Below are positions 27,430 to 36,632 of a stretch of 64,000 nt of DNA, piece by piece; position 1 is the stretch's first letter, and every line of letters starts with the position of its first letter. The DNA comes from Bacteroidia bacterium (GTDB lineage: Bacteria > Bacteroidota > Bacteroidia > J057). The stretch lies in contig JAWPMV010000001.1 in NCBI GenBank assembly GCA_033391075.1, forward strand, positions 1,054,001 through 1,118,000. The letters are read 5' to 3'. Below the pieces are notes generated by a model that was given only the letters and a program-made list of their open reading frames with translations, made no database searches and was not told where the DNA came from. The translations under genes were made by a program, and so were the position numbers.

Positions 27430-28131
27430 ATGGAAAGGAAAATCGCACTCATTACCGGATCAAATAGAGGGATCGGCCTGGAAATTCTCCGACAATTATG
27501 TGAAAAAGGCTACCATTGTATGCTGACAAGTCGTAAAGAAGAAGATGGGCGAAAGGCATTAGAAAGTCTGGGAGCCCTTGTCGAACACATTTCCTTTCAG
27601 CTTTTGGATGTAAATCAGGATGCAAGTGTGGCTAAAATGAAAGCTTTTGTCGAGGAAAAATTTGGGCGACTCGATGTCCTGGTCAACAATGCCGGCTGGA
27701 ACTATGATGAAGGAAAGCTCGCCTCAACAGTGGACTTGCAATCTGTAATCGATACCCTCAATACCAATTTGATGGGACCCTGGCGCATGTGTCAGGCTTT
27801 TATTCCTCTTATGAAAAAAATGGGATACGGAAGGATTGTCAATGTTTCCAGTGGTTCTGGTTCCATCGATGAAATGAACAGCAATACGCCGGCATATGGA
27901 GTTTCGAAAACGGCCTTAAATGTGCTCACAATCAAACTGGCAGATGAGCTGAAGGGAAGTGGGATACTTGTCAATTCAGTTTGTCCGGGCTGGGTAAGAA
28001 CAGAAATGGGCGGCATGAATGCTCCCAGAAGTGTAACCGAGGGTGCTGAAGGGATTGTATGGCTCGCAACTTTAGCTAAAGATGGTCCTAATGGGGGATT
28101 TTTCAGAGACAGACAACCGATTGCCTGGTAA
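27430..28131 (+). CDS. Short-chain dehydrogenase/reductase
   Basis: A 233-residue classical SDR. The cofactor motif is TGSNRGIG (9-16), followed by 'NNAGWN' at about 87-92, the catalytic Ser in 'VNVSSGSGS' (near 138), and YGVSK with Tyr and Lys at about 156 and 160. 'CPGWVRTEMGG' is the expected C-terminal block. It resembles eukaryotic carbonyl-reductase-like SDRs by its opening 'ALITGSNRGIGLEI', which usually use NADPH. The natural substrate is unknown. The peptidase gene at 28169 follows at 37 bases, so cotranscription is likely. Confidence 0.88.
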   Translation: MERKIALITGSNRGIGLEILRQLCEKGYHCMLTSRKEEDGRKALESLGALVEHISFQLLDVNQDASVAKMKAFVEEKFGRLDVLVNNAGWNYDEGKLASTVDLQSVIDTLNTNLMGPWRMCQAFIPLMKKMGYGRIVNVSSGSGSIDEMNSNTPAYGVSKTALNVLTIKLADELKGSGILVNSVCPGWVRTEMGGMNAPRSVTEGAEGIVWLATLAKDGPNGGFFRDRQPIAW

Positions 28132-28168
28132 TACAGTCTTATTCTTTTAGCTTCTAATCTAATTCTCC

Positions 28169-29131
28169 ATGAAATACCTGCTACTCATTACCATCCTCTT
28201 TTCTTTTGCCCTCTCTCAGGCCCAACAGAAGGTCGAAATCCTGACCGATGATCTGGATAATTTTTGGGTGGCTTATGATAAACTTCCGGATTGTGAGACG
28301 AAGGCAGATAGTATCAAAGCCTTTCAGGAACACTACATAGATAAAGGAACCGAAGGCCTGGTGGCTTTTATAAAAGTTCGTGATTTTACAGCTTCTGAAT
28401 ACTATCAGGTTGTAAAGAAGTTCCCAAAGTTTTGGGCGAGTGTGAGACCTCGTACAGAGGAGGTCAAAAAAATGAGGCCAGAGATCGAAAGGATTTACCA
28501 ACAATATGCAGAGACCTATCCGGGCCATAAGGCACCAAAGATTTGTTTTGCGATAGGAACTCTTCGTACAGGAGGAACTACCTCCAAAGAATTTATGTTG
28601 ATCGGAACGGAGATAGTCGCTTCGGATAAATATGTCGATAAATCAGAGCTGAACAATTGGCTACAGTCTGTGATGAAAGAAGAATCGGAAATCCTCGGCA
28701 TCGTTTCCCATGAGTATGTCCACACCCAACAGCGCATCAATTTTGGCACCATCTGGGCAGGTTTAAACCACCGACTTCTTCTCATGTCTCTCATGGAAGG
28801 CAGCTGTGATTTTCTGGCTAAACACATTACCGGGGTCAGTATCAATCAGCATATCATAGATTATGGTGAGGCGCATGAGGCAGAGCTTTGGGAGGAATTT
28901 CAAAAGGAGATGTACACCAATAAGTTCGACAATTGGCTGTATCAGGGAAATAAAACTCCTAAAGGAGTGCCTGCAGATTTGGGCTATTATATGGGTTATA
29001 AAATTGCCCAGGCTTATTATGAACAGGCTGATAATAAAGAAAAGGCCCTCAAGGATATTTTACGTATCAAAGGCTATAAACGCCTCTTGAAAAAGAGTGG
29101 GTATGCAGATAAGGCGAAAAATTCTGGTTAA
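28169..29131 (+). CDS. Secreted zinc peptidase-like protein (DUF2268/GldB-like)
   Basis: A 320-residue protein with a signal peptide (ending near SQAQQ, 20). The zinc motif is HEYVH (181-185) with a probable third ligand Glu210 in 'LMEGSCDFLA'. The closing block 'PADLGYYMGYKIAQAYYEQA' near 270-289 and 'KGYKRLLKKSGYADK' match the Bacteroidota secreted proteases related to DUF2268 and, more distantly, to gliding protein GldB. The active-site residues are present, so proteolysis is likely, but the substrate is unknown. It follows the SDR gene closely. Confidence 0.8.
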   Translation: MKYLLLITILFSFALSQAQQKVEILTDDLDNFWVAYDKLPDCETKADSIKAFQEHYIDKGTEGLVAFIKVRDFTASEYYQVVKKFPKFWASVRPRTEEVKKMRPEIERIYQQYAETYPGHKAPKICFAIGTLRTGGTTSKEFMLIGTEIVASDKYVDKSELNNWLQSVMKEESEILGIVSHEYVHTQQRINFGTIWAGLNHRLLLMSLMEGSCDFLAKHITGVSINQHIIDYGEAHEAELWEEFQKEMYTNKFDNWLYQGNKTPKGVPADLGYYMGYKIAQAYYEQADNKEKALKDILRIKGYKRLLKKSGYADKAKNSG

Positions 29132-29195
29132 TTGCCTCCTTTCATTTTAGGCACAGAGCTATCTGCTTTGTAATTTAGTGCGCAAATTTTTGTGC

Positions 29196-30257
29196 ATGAA
29201 TAGATACCTGCTTATCCTGAGTTTTTTACTGTTGCTGGCTTGTAAAAGTAGTGGCGACGCCAAGCCTACAACAATGAATAGCCGGGGCATGGAAGCTGCG
29301 GCCAAAGAGTTTGTTGTGGCTTATTATAATGTCGAAAATCTTTTCGATACAGATGATAATCCTGACAAGATTGATGAAGATTTTACGCCCGGAGGTAAAT
29401 ATGAGTGGGACCAAAAGAAATATGATCGCAAACTCTTCCAGATTGCAAAAGCCATTAGAAGCATCGGACCCAATGGACCCGATCTTTTGGGACTGGGAGA
29501 AGTAGAGAATGCGAAAGTGATTGAAGATTTGTTAAAGCAGGAACAACTTGCTGGCCGAAACTATAAATATGTTCATTATGAATCTCCGGACATGCGGGGA
29601 ATAGATGTAGCTTTTGTATATGACAGCAAGTTATTTAAACTGTCAGATGATGAGGCCTATGAGATCTATTTCAAGCAAGAGCCAGATTATACTTCTCGAA
29701 AAGTCCTGCATGTTGAAGGCAAACTTAAAAACCAAAAGCTTCATGTAATAGTTAATCATTGGCCGTCAAGAAGAGGCGGACAGGAAGAATCGGAGTTCAG
29801 ACGTCTGGCAGTGGCGGAGGAAGTACGAGGAGTGATTGACGATATTTATGCAAAGGACGAAGATTCACATGTGATTGTTATGGGAGATATGAATGATGAT
29901 CCCTTCAATAAAAGCATTATAGAAACTTTGGGAGCAGTTGGGGAAATGGGTGAATTGGCAGAAAACGGCCTCTTTAATCCCATGAAAAATCTACACAATG
30001 CAGATAGCTATGGTAGCCTGACCTATAGAGGAAAATGGAACCTTTTCGACCAGATCATAATGAGTGAAGACTTATTGGATGAAAAAGGAAAATTGAAGTA
30101 TGTGGAGGGATCGGCTAAGGTACATAATGTAGAATTGCTACAAGTAGGATTTGGAAGAGGCGCAAAATATCCCAGAAGAGCGATCTTCAGAGGAAAATTT
30201 GAGGGGGAAGGATATAGCGATCACTTCCCGGTTTACGTTAAATTGAAAATGAATTAA
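29196..30257 (+). CDS. Endonuclease/exonuclease/phosphatase-family lipoprotein
   Basis: The 353-residue frame starts at the ATG at 29196 (MNRYLLILSFLLLLACKSSG, lipoprotein cysteine 16); a GTG at 29178 adds six residues that spoil the signal. The catalytic domain starts at 'VAYYNVENLFDTDDNPDK' and has Glu in 'GLGEVEN', the His of 'VNHWPSRRGG', Asp and Asn in 'MGDMNDDPFN', and the final 'SDHFPV', as expected for a DNase-I-like hydrolase. Members cleave nucleic acids or phosphodiesters; at the cell surface it could scavenge phosphate or nucleotides. It is 13 bases upstream of yaaA, so an operon is likely. Confidence 0.88.
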   Translation: MNRYLLILSFLLLLACKSSGDAKPTTMNSRGMEAAAKEFVVAYYNVENLFDTDDNPDKIDEDFTPGGKYEWDQKKYDRKLFQIAKAIRSIGPNGPDLLGLGEVENAKVIEDLLKQEQLAGRNYKYVHYESPDMRGIDVAFVYDSKLFKLSDDEAYEIYFKQEPDYTSRKVLHVEGKLKNQKLHVIVNHWPSRRGGQEESEFRRLAVAEEVRGVIDDIYAKDEDSHVIVMGDMNDDPFNKSIIETLGAVGEMGELAENGLFNPMKNLHNADSYGSLTYRGKWNLFDQIIMSEDLLDEKGKLKYVEGSAKVHNVELLQVGFGRGAKYPRRAIFRGKFEGEGYSDHFPVYVKLKMN

Positions 30258-30270
30258 AGATTCGATAGAT

Positions 30271-31038
30271 ATGATCCTGATTATTTCTCCAGCCAAAAAG
30301 CTGGATTTCTCAGAGGAAACCCGATATACGCAAAACTATTCCATGCCTGCTCATTTAGAGGAGAGCCAGAAGCTTATCAACTCCCTGTCTCGAATGAGTA
30401 GGAAGAAGATCGGCCAACTCATGGATATCAGTCCGGCATTATCCGAACTGAACTTTGACCGCTATCAGAATTATCATACTCCCTTTACCCCAGACAATGC
30501 AAAGCAGGCATTGCTCAGTTTTAAGGGAGAAGTATACCTGAATATGGAGGTGGATAGCTACGAGGAGGCAGAATACGAGTATGCTCAAAAACATCTGCGA
30601 ATCTTGAGTGGACTCTATGGTTTACTCAAGCCATTGGATTTGATTCAGCCTTACCGTTTGGAAATGGGCACCAAATTGAAAATCCGCAGGAAGAATAATC
30701 TTTATGAGTTCTGGGGAGAGAAGATTTTGGATGCGGTAAAAGAAGCTTTGGAAGAATCTGGCTCAAATATCCTCATCAATCTTGCCTCCAATGAATACTT
30801 CAAATCTGTAAAGGCAAAAGACCTGGATGCCCACATCATTACGCCTGTCTTCAAGGATAATAAAAACGGCCAATACAAAACCCTCTTCCTTTACGCCAAG
30901 CAAGCTCGCGGACAGATGAGCGACTTCGCCATCAAAGAAAAGGTGAGTGATCCCGAAGCTTTGAAAGACTTCAAAAGCATGGGCTATTCCTACAATGAGG
31001 AATTGACAGAGGGAGATACCTGGGTGTTTACGCGCTAG
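30271..31038 (+). CDS. yaaA: Peroxide stress protein YaaA (DUF328)
   Basis: A 255-residue YaaA. The signature MILIISPAKKLDF is the start, and 'QNYHTPFTPDNAKQALLSFK', 'LSGLYGLLKPLDLIQPYRLE' and 'INLASNEYFKS' are the other conserved blocks. In E. coli YaaA limits free iron damage under peroxide stress and binds DNA. Length is complete. It lies 13 bases after the endonuclease-like gene, and an octamer element (31043-31148) follows within 5 bases of its stop. Confidence 0.92.
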   Translation: MILIISPAKKLDFSEETRYTQNYSMPAHLEESQKLINSLSRMSRKKIGQLMDISPALSELNFDRYQNYHTPFTPDNAKQALLSFKGEVYLNMEVDSYEEAEYEYAQKHLRILSGLYGLLKPLDLIQPYRLEMGTKLKIRRKNNLYEFWGEKILDAVKEALEESGSNILINLASNEYFKSVKAKDLDAHIITPVFKDNKNGQYKTLFLYAKQARGQMSDFAIKEKVSDPEALKDFKSMGYSYNEELTEGDTWVFTR

Positions 31039-31042
31039 AGAA

Positions 31043-31148
31043 GTGTTCTCGTATTCTGGTGTCCTCGTGTTCTGGAGATAGTTAGGATGTGTTTTAGTGT
31101 TGTAGTACGGTAATTCTTTCAACCACAACACTAAAACACGATAACACC
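31043..31148. repeat. Octamer-periodic inverted element C
   Basis: Left side: units GTGTTCTC, GTATTCTG, GTGTCCTC and GTGTTCTG in unbroken 8-base phase (31043-31074). A second block at 31089-31103 (GTGTTTTAGTGTTGT) is the exact reverse complement of 31125-31139, a 15-bp stem with a 21-base loop. Right-arm units are CACAACAC, TAAAACAC and GATAACAC (31124-31147). It lies between the convergent genes yaaA and the large coiled-coil gene. No T-run follows. Confidence 0.8.
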
Positions 31149-31152
31149 TCTT

Positions 31153-34065
31153 TTACCTTCCCATCAAGTAAAAGGAGTAGCCTAACTGTAACTGGCGAAA
31201 GCCTGTATTCCAATAGCCTTGTTGCCAGTTCCAGCGGTAACGGAAGAAAAGACGGCCATTTCCAGAAGAAGGAGGTTCATAGAAAGCGAGAAACTCAATT
31301 CTATGAAAAGGAATAGCTGCACGTTTACTTTGTCCATCAAGTGCAAATATTTCAAGATTCTGTACTTGTTGGAAAGCATTAGTACGTGCAAAAATACTTG
31401 TTGGCTGATAGCTCGTAATCAGTCTTAAACGTTCATCTACTCGTACTTCCCAGCTAAAACGCAGGAATGTTTCAAAAGTGTTAATACTAATATCATTGAA
31501 TCGATCGCTGGCGACCGGAATTCCATTTGCTAATGTATAAATAGAATCTCGTACTGGGGTGATTCCGTAACGAAATCCTGCGTCTGTATAAACCGTGGAT
31601 TTGAACGCTGGTGCATCAAAAACGAATAGATTAAGGTTTAATCCAGTTTCAAATATTTGGTATTGCTTTATATTTAAGGTGGACTGGTAAAGGAGGGGCC
31701 TATATTCTCCATTAACAATTCGGTCCCGACGGGCCAATTGTAAAAACCTCTCAGTTTCTTCAAATTTGGCAATAACAGCACTAGGCTCAACATATTGGAA
31801 AAGCCCAAAATTATGCTCTCTTCGAACCCCTTGATTTTCTTTGTCGTATTTTGGGAGTGGTTTTCTATAGGTAACTAATGGAAGTCTGCGAGCAAATTCT
31901 AACTGAATCAGGCCATTAGGTTCGCCTGCACTTAAGCCCGCGAAATCACTGAATGCATTTGCTTCGAATAGCTTATAAGTTGCACTTTTCTTCAACTCAT
32001 AGCAGTTATCGTCCTTGAATGTTATTACCTGGTTTGCAGGACTATAATCTCTTCTATCCACTTCCAGTTTGGGTCGATACAGATTTAAGAAATCTTTAAT
32101 GTAAATTTCATAATTCGGCACATCAAAATTCTGAGACCTTGAATACAGTTTCCTGCTTTTGAGATGATTGTAGTCTATTTTCCGAGAAAATCCGATAGGA
32201 GAAAGATTCTCTAATTTTAATTCCTTTGGATCTTTTGTACCGTTCTTGTCAACGATATGTCCATACACCTGAATGTTTTCGATATAGCCATCATTAAATT
32301 CAATTTCTGCATAGTCTATTTTTAAGCGCTGGTTTACCAAGTTTTTTTGAGCTTTTTTGACCCGATCATCCGCTTTTTCTATAGAGAGCGCTATTTTTTG
32401 CAAATTGAGTCTTAAGTTATCACACTTTCTCCTTAGAGATTCTGAATCCTCTATTTCGGCATTTTCCGAGTTTTCCAAACTCTCTTTTCTAATATTTGGA
32501 TGCTCTCGATCTATTTGGAGTTCTAATCCACCTAGTGTGTCATCTAAATCATTCCATCTTTGATTTATTATATGATATTTATCGTATATAGATTTTGCTT
32601 TTCCTAGTAGATCAATTTGCGATTTAAGGTCTTTAAGCAAGTTCTCAGATGAGTCTTTCTTTTGTTGAACTTTGATTTGGTTACTTGTTATTTCTTCTTT
32701 TACACTTTCATCCTCCTCAGCTTTAAGCAAAGCATTGATTTTATCTAATTCTGTTTTCAGGGAATCATTTACAAATTCAGCTTGGGATTCTTTTTTTTCA
32801 AGAGAATCCTCGGTATCATTTATTTTTTCCTCTAAATCACTATCATCAAGCGGGAATTTATCTCCTCCTGTTGTATAGCTTATATTTAATAAATCAAACC
32901 TTATTTCTTTTCCTGGATTTTTTCCCTGGGTTGGCGATTTTTCGTCATTTTTTTTAACCAATAAGAAAAATTGATATGTCAAATATTCAAGACTATCTAA
33001 GCGTTGATCATTTTTCGAAGCTAATGCCTGAAATTGTTCTTTCTTTCTTGCATATTCAATGGCCTCTTCTAACTCATCAATTTTCCTTTGTTGTTTAATT
33101 TGCTTCTGTCTGAAGAAGGCTAGCTTCGATTTTTCATCAATTAAGATTCTATCTGCATCAGCCTCTTCTTTATTCTGCCTTTTTTCTTCCAAGCCTTTCA
33201 TTATAGCACCCTTTCCGGATAAAGATCTTCCGTCTAGGGTATAAATCATGTTGTTTTTATTTATCCAGACTCCCTTTTTGAAGCTTGACTCTTTTGAAAG
33301 GTAGACCTTCAATACGGAATCCTTTAAAACCGCTGAGTCAATACTCTTGCCTTGGTTTTGGTCTAAAATTTCTTTTTCCAACAGTAACATGATTTGTTTC
33401 TTACCAATTGCTTTTTCATCCCTATATTCGTAGCGGAGTTTCCAATCCTTCTTTAAATCCTTGAATTCTCTTTTTAAGCTTCGTTTTACCAATTTTGATT
33501 TTGAAGAAGCAATGGTTCTCTGAATATCTATTTCTGATGTAAAGCATAAATCTCCTGCTTTAGGCTCCAGGGAAATAAATTGTACGGTACGTATGCTGCC
33601 AATAAAATAATTGTAAATCCTGTTTGCCTCTTGGAAAAATCTGTTCTCTATTTCTTGCTTTTGGGTGTCAAGGTTTTGTGCATCTTGAAAGTTCTTCTTT
33701 GTATCCAATTTGTCGCCTTTATAATTATCCAGGCGATCGTCTGAAATATCCTTAATCAATTCCTTGAAATTATGCTTGAAAGCAGAATAAAAACTCTCAT
33801 GGGTTAGGGGTCTGAGTATAAATTTTTTCTCTTTTGTCTGATTATTTTGGGTGTTGTACAATTTAAATTCGTACGTGTTCCCACCTGATCCTGATTGAAT
33901 AGCATCTATATATAGATATTCGATATCAAAAATATTCGTTGGAGGAAGTCGCTTTTGTGTTAATTTCTGTTTTTGACCTTCTGCCAGACTAATGCTTGCA
34001 TTGTTATCCTGCGACCAAAGTGATAATGGCAGTATCATTAAGCATATATAAATAAATGATTTCAT
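31153..34065 (-). CDS. Large coiled-coil protein with outer-membrane-barrel-like end, unknown
   Basis: I start it at the ATG at 34065 (MKSFIYICLMILPLSLWSQ), a good signal peptide 10 bases after the upstream gene; the open frame begins 48 codons earlier. The 970-residue product has a beta-like region to about 280, a long Lys/Glu/Asp-rich coiled coil at about 290-610, then a second folded part ending in a segment with alternating hydrophobic residues and a final 'QLGYSFYLMGR', as in outer-membrane proteins. It could bridge the periplasm from an outer-membrane barrel. I recognise no family. The lipoprotein gene upstream is its likely partner. Confidence 0.7.
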   Translation of the reverse strand: MKSFIYICLMILPLSLWSQDNNASISLAEGQKQKLTQKRLPPTNIFDIEYLYIDAIQSGSGGNTYEFKLYNTQNNQTKEKKFILRPLTHESFYSAFKHNFKELIKDISDDRLDNYKGDKLDTKKNFQDAQNLDTQKQEIENRFFQEANRIYNYFIGSIRTVQFISLEPKAGDLCFTSEIDIQRTIASSKSKLVKRSLKREFKDLKKDWKLRYEYRDEKAIGKKQIMLLLEKEILDQNQGKSIDSAVLKDSVLKVYLSKESSFKKGVWINKNNMIYTLDGRSLSGKGAIMKGLEEKRQNKEEADADRILIDEKSKLAFFRQKQIKQQRKIDELEEAIEYARKKEQFQALASKNDQRLDSLEYLTYQFFLLVKKNDEKSPTQGKNPGKEIRFDLLNISYTTGGDKFPLDDSDLEEKINDTEDSLEKKESQAEFVNDSLKTELDKINALLKAEEDESVKEEITSNQIKVQQKKDSSENLLKDLKSQIDLLGKAKSIYDKYHIINQRWNDLDDTLGGLELQIDREHPNIRKESLENSENAEIEDSESLRRKCDNLRLNLQKIALSIEKADDRVKKAQKNLVNQRLKIDYAEIEFNDGYIENIQVYGHIVDKNGTKDPKELKLENLSPIGFSRKIDYNHLKSRKLYSRSQNFDVPNYEIYIKDFLNLYRPKLEVDRRDYSPANQVITFKDDNCYELKKSATYKLFEANAFSDFAGLSAGEPNGLIQLEFARRLPLVTYRKPLPKYDKENQGVRREHNFGLFQYVEPSAVIAKFEETERFLQLARRDRIVNGEYRPLLYQSTLNIKQYQIFETGLNLNLFVFDAPAFKSTVYTDAGFRYGITPVRDSIYTLANGIPVASDRFNDISINTFETFLRFSWEVRVDERLRLITSYQPTSIFARTNAFQQVQNLEIFALDGQSKRAAIPFHRIEFLAFYEPPSSGNGRLFFRYRWNWQQGYWNTGFRQLQLGYSFYLMGR

Positions 34066-34075
34066 GAGTTTCGAT

Positions 34076-34870
34076 TTAGGGCTGTGTGGGAATAAGGTGG
34101 AAAGACAGACGTATGGTAGAATCAAGGTTGCTGAGAATTTCTTTCGGGATGAAGAACAGTTCCAGACTGTCTTGTCTTTTAATGACTTTGTTTTTGGGAA
34201 TATTATCAAAGCTCAGGCTGTCTCCTAAATTCTCTACTTTGGCCTTGGCACTAAGTTGACCACCTTCATTTATAAAGCCTGAAATGTGATTAAGGGGACT
34301 TCCGGAAATAGCGTTGAACGAAAATCTGCCTGCCCAATTTATGTATCCTTTTACAGTTCCAAAGCCGACTTTACTGGTATCACCTTTTGAAATCCCTTCC
34401 AGAAAATATTCTCCCCGGTAGGTACCTCCAAGTGAAATACTAGAGATTCCCTCAGCCTTCAATAGCTGTACTTCTATCTGATTCTTTCTCAACACCTCAA
34501 ATATGTTTTGTGTCAGAAACAATGAGTCTGAAACGGCTCCCTTGTCTAAATTTGGTAGTGTTTCCCTATTTTCTATTAGTAGATTTGAGGGCTTGAAATT
34601 GGAATCTGAGTAAATGTTGATGAAGAATTGAATATTTGCTAAATCTGCACCACTAAGATTGCTGAGTTTTACTGAGCTGGTTGCTTCATCGGCACTTAAT
34701 GTATTGTTAGGGATGATGCTTTGCCTGAAAATAAATTCAAGCTTTCCGGGTATACTCTTCCGGATTTCAATCGGGGAAGGATCAGATACTTCATATAGGT
34801 TTTCCGCACCATCCGTACATGCGAAGAGGATTACACCCAATAAAATTGGGAGAACCAAAAAGCGTTTCAT
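34076..34870 (-). CDS. Lipoprotein, unknown, operon partner of the coiled-coil protein
   Basis: A 264-residue lipoprotein: MKRFLVLPILLGVILFACTD gives the lipobox (cysteine 18). The body is mainly beta ('SLGGTYRGEYFLEGISKGDT', 'GFINEGGQLSAKAKVENLGD') with no enzyme motif. The stop at 34076 is 10 bases before the ATG of the 970-residue coiled-coil gene, so the two are surely cotranscribed. I do not recognise the family. Confidence 0.7.
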   Translation of the reverse strand: MKRFLVLPILLGVILFACTDGAENLYEVSDPSPIEIRKSIPGKLEFIFRQSIIPNNTLSADEATSSVKLSNLSGADLANIQFFINIYSDSNFKPSNLLIENRETLPNLDKGAVSDSLFLTQNIFEVLRKNQIEVQLLKAEGISSISLGGTYRGEYFLEGISKGDTSKVGFGTVKGYINWAGRFSFNAISGSPLNHISGFINEGGQLSAKAKVENLGDSLSFDNIPKNKVIKRQDSLELFFIPKEILSNLDSTIRLSFHLIPTQP

Positions 34871-34980
34871 AGACGTTTTTTAATGTTTGTGAAAAATTAC
34901 ATCCAAATAGTGGGAAGGAGGACGGATTGTCCTGAGCTTTTGTGGAGAGTAATTCGAATCTATATAAAAGAGAATAAAAT

Positions 34981-35037
34981 TGCTAACATATCCTGGATTT
35001 TATTCGTCTTTCTATTTTTTTTTAGATGTGCTAACAT
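34981..35037. repeat. Direct repeat TGCTAACAT upstream of comEC
   Basis: TGCTAACAT occurs at 34981-34989 and at 35029-35037, 48 bases apart, within the AT-rich region in front of comEC (ATG at 35094). It could be a regulator site or chance; nothing else in the window supports it. Confidence 0.3.
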
Positions 35038-35093
35038 TACCATTTTTGAAAAGTTTCCATAAATAAGTTCATTGTCATTCGCACCTTTACCAC

Positions 35094-36632
35094 ATGAAAA
35101 CACAATTACACGCTCCTCTTTTGGGTCTGGGGATCTTTTTTGTCATAGGCATAGCCCTGGAGCATTCCTTTCCTCAACTGACATTCTCTCTACTTATCAT
35201 ATGTAGCCTTCTTATTTGTTGCGCCTATTTATTAAAGCGTGATAAGCTGGGACCTACAGTAGAACGCTATAAAAGTGTACTCATCCTGGGAGTATTTGTA
35301 CTGTTGGGATACGGGCGTGGGAAAGTAGAAAGAATCAATTATTATGAGAAAAATGTAGCAGAAGTAGAATGTCGGGAATCCTGGATTAGGGGTGCCTTGG
35401 TGGCAGATATCAGGAAAACTAAATTTGCTTATCAATCTGAGCTTCAATTGGAGGCGCTTCAATTCGATTCTGTCTGGCATAGAGTAGGGGAGAAGGTCCA
35501 ATTACAATTTAATGAAGCGCCTGATGCAAGGATTCAGAAAGGGGATGAAGTTTTGTTGCGTGTGTATATCAAGCCCTTATTGGACACCGATAATGGATAT
35601 TATCAATTCCTCGCAAAAAAAGGCATTCTTCATAAGGCCTATGTAAAGGAGTGTGAACTAACAAAGACTTCCAATTCAATCTTTGCGATTGTAGGGAATT
35701 TTAGAAAAAGCCTGGAGGGCAGAATTGAGGAATTATTGGAGGATAAAACATTGGTGCCATTAGCCAAAGCTATGTTTCTGGGAAATAAAGCAGACTTGTC
35801 GAAAGAAGTTCGAGCTTCTTTTTCTCAAGCCGGTCTGAGCCATATTCTTGCTATTTCGGGTCTGCATGTGGGAATTGTCTTCCTTTGTTTTAACCTGATC
35901 TTATATCCCTTGAACCTGATTTTGTATGGTCGGAAAATCAGATTGTGCATTTTACTGCTATTCCTTCTTTTTTATATGCTACTGACTGGAGCTTCTCCAG
36001 CAGTGGTGAGAGCCGTTTGTATGTTGGCTACGGTCCTCGGTTTAAGACTTTTCAATCTCAGATATTCTGCCATAAATGTCATGTCCTTTTCAGCCTGGAT
36101 TCAATTGATTTATGATCCTGCTATTCTTTTTCAGCCCGGCTTTCAATTATCCTATGCGGCTGTGTTTGGGCTTTTACTTTTCTACCCCCTCAGTCAGGCT
36201 TTAATGAAAGGCCCCTTTCTTTTGCTCAATACCCTGAACGGCTGGATTGTGATCAGTTTGCTCGCCTCGATTTTTACGGCTCCTTTTATTCTATATTATT
36301 TTGGTGAATTCCCGGTTTATTTTCTGTTGGCGAATGTATTGGCGAGTGCCTTGAGTTTTTTCTTGGTCTTAGGTGGTTGCCTCTGGATGCTTTTATCAGA
36401 AGTTTCCCTCATAAGTGAACTTCTGGCAAATGTATGCGAAAGTATGCTTTCTCTTTTGCAGTTGATTGCGGTGGAAATAGCTAGGCTTCCTTATGCCATA
36501 CTTAAGATTCCAAACCTCCAAACAGAAGCTATTCTGATTCTTTTGATTCAAGTATTGATAGCAGCGAGTCTTTTTCTCCTTCCTCCTGTTCTTTTTAAAG
36601 AGCAATACAAAACTTATAAGCAATTATCATGA
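35094..36632 (+). CDS. comEC: ComEC/Rec2-family DNA-uptake channel
   Basis: A 512-residue multi-pass inner-membrane protein. Residues 1-60 are hydrophobic, 'QFDSVWHRVGEKVQLQFNEA' and the following OB-like DUF4131 domain cover about 85-190, and the Competence domain covers about 215-500 with the hallmark 'SHILAISGLHVGIVFL' (near 256-271) and 'TGASPAVVRAVCMLATVLGL' (near 305). The C-terminal metallo-beta-lactamase domain of many ComEC proteins is absent, as is common in this phylum. It should carry one strand of incoming DNA into the cytoplasm. Its TGA overlaps the ATG of the next gene (ATGA). Confidence 0.9.
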   Translation: MKTQLHAPLLGLGIFFVIGIALEHSFPQLTFSLLIICSLLICCAYLLKRDKLGPTVERYKSVLILGVFVLLGYGRGKVERINYYEKNVAEVECRESWIRGALVADIRKTKFAYQSELQLEALQFDSVWHRVGEKVQLQFNEAPDARIQKGDEVLLRVYIKPLLDTDNGYYQFLAKKGILHKAYVKECELTKTSNSIFAIVGNFRKSLEGRIEELLEDKTLVPLAKAMFLGNKADLSKEVRASFSQAGLSHILAISGLHVGIVFLCFNLILYPLNLILYGRKIRLCILLLFLLFYMLLTGASPAVVRAVCMLATVLGLRLFNLRYSAINVMSFSAWIQLIYDPAILFQPGFQLSYAAVFGLLLFYPLSQALMKGPFLLLNTLNGWIVISLLASIFTAPFILYYFGEFPVYFLLANVLASALSFFLVLGGCLWMLLSEVSLISELLANVCESMLSLLQLIAVEIARLPYAILKIPNLQTEAILILLIQVLIAASLFLLPPVLFKEQYKTYKQLS

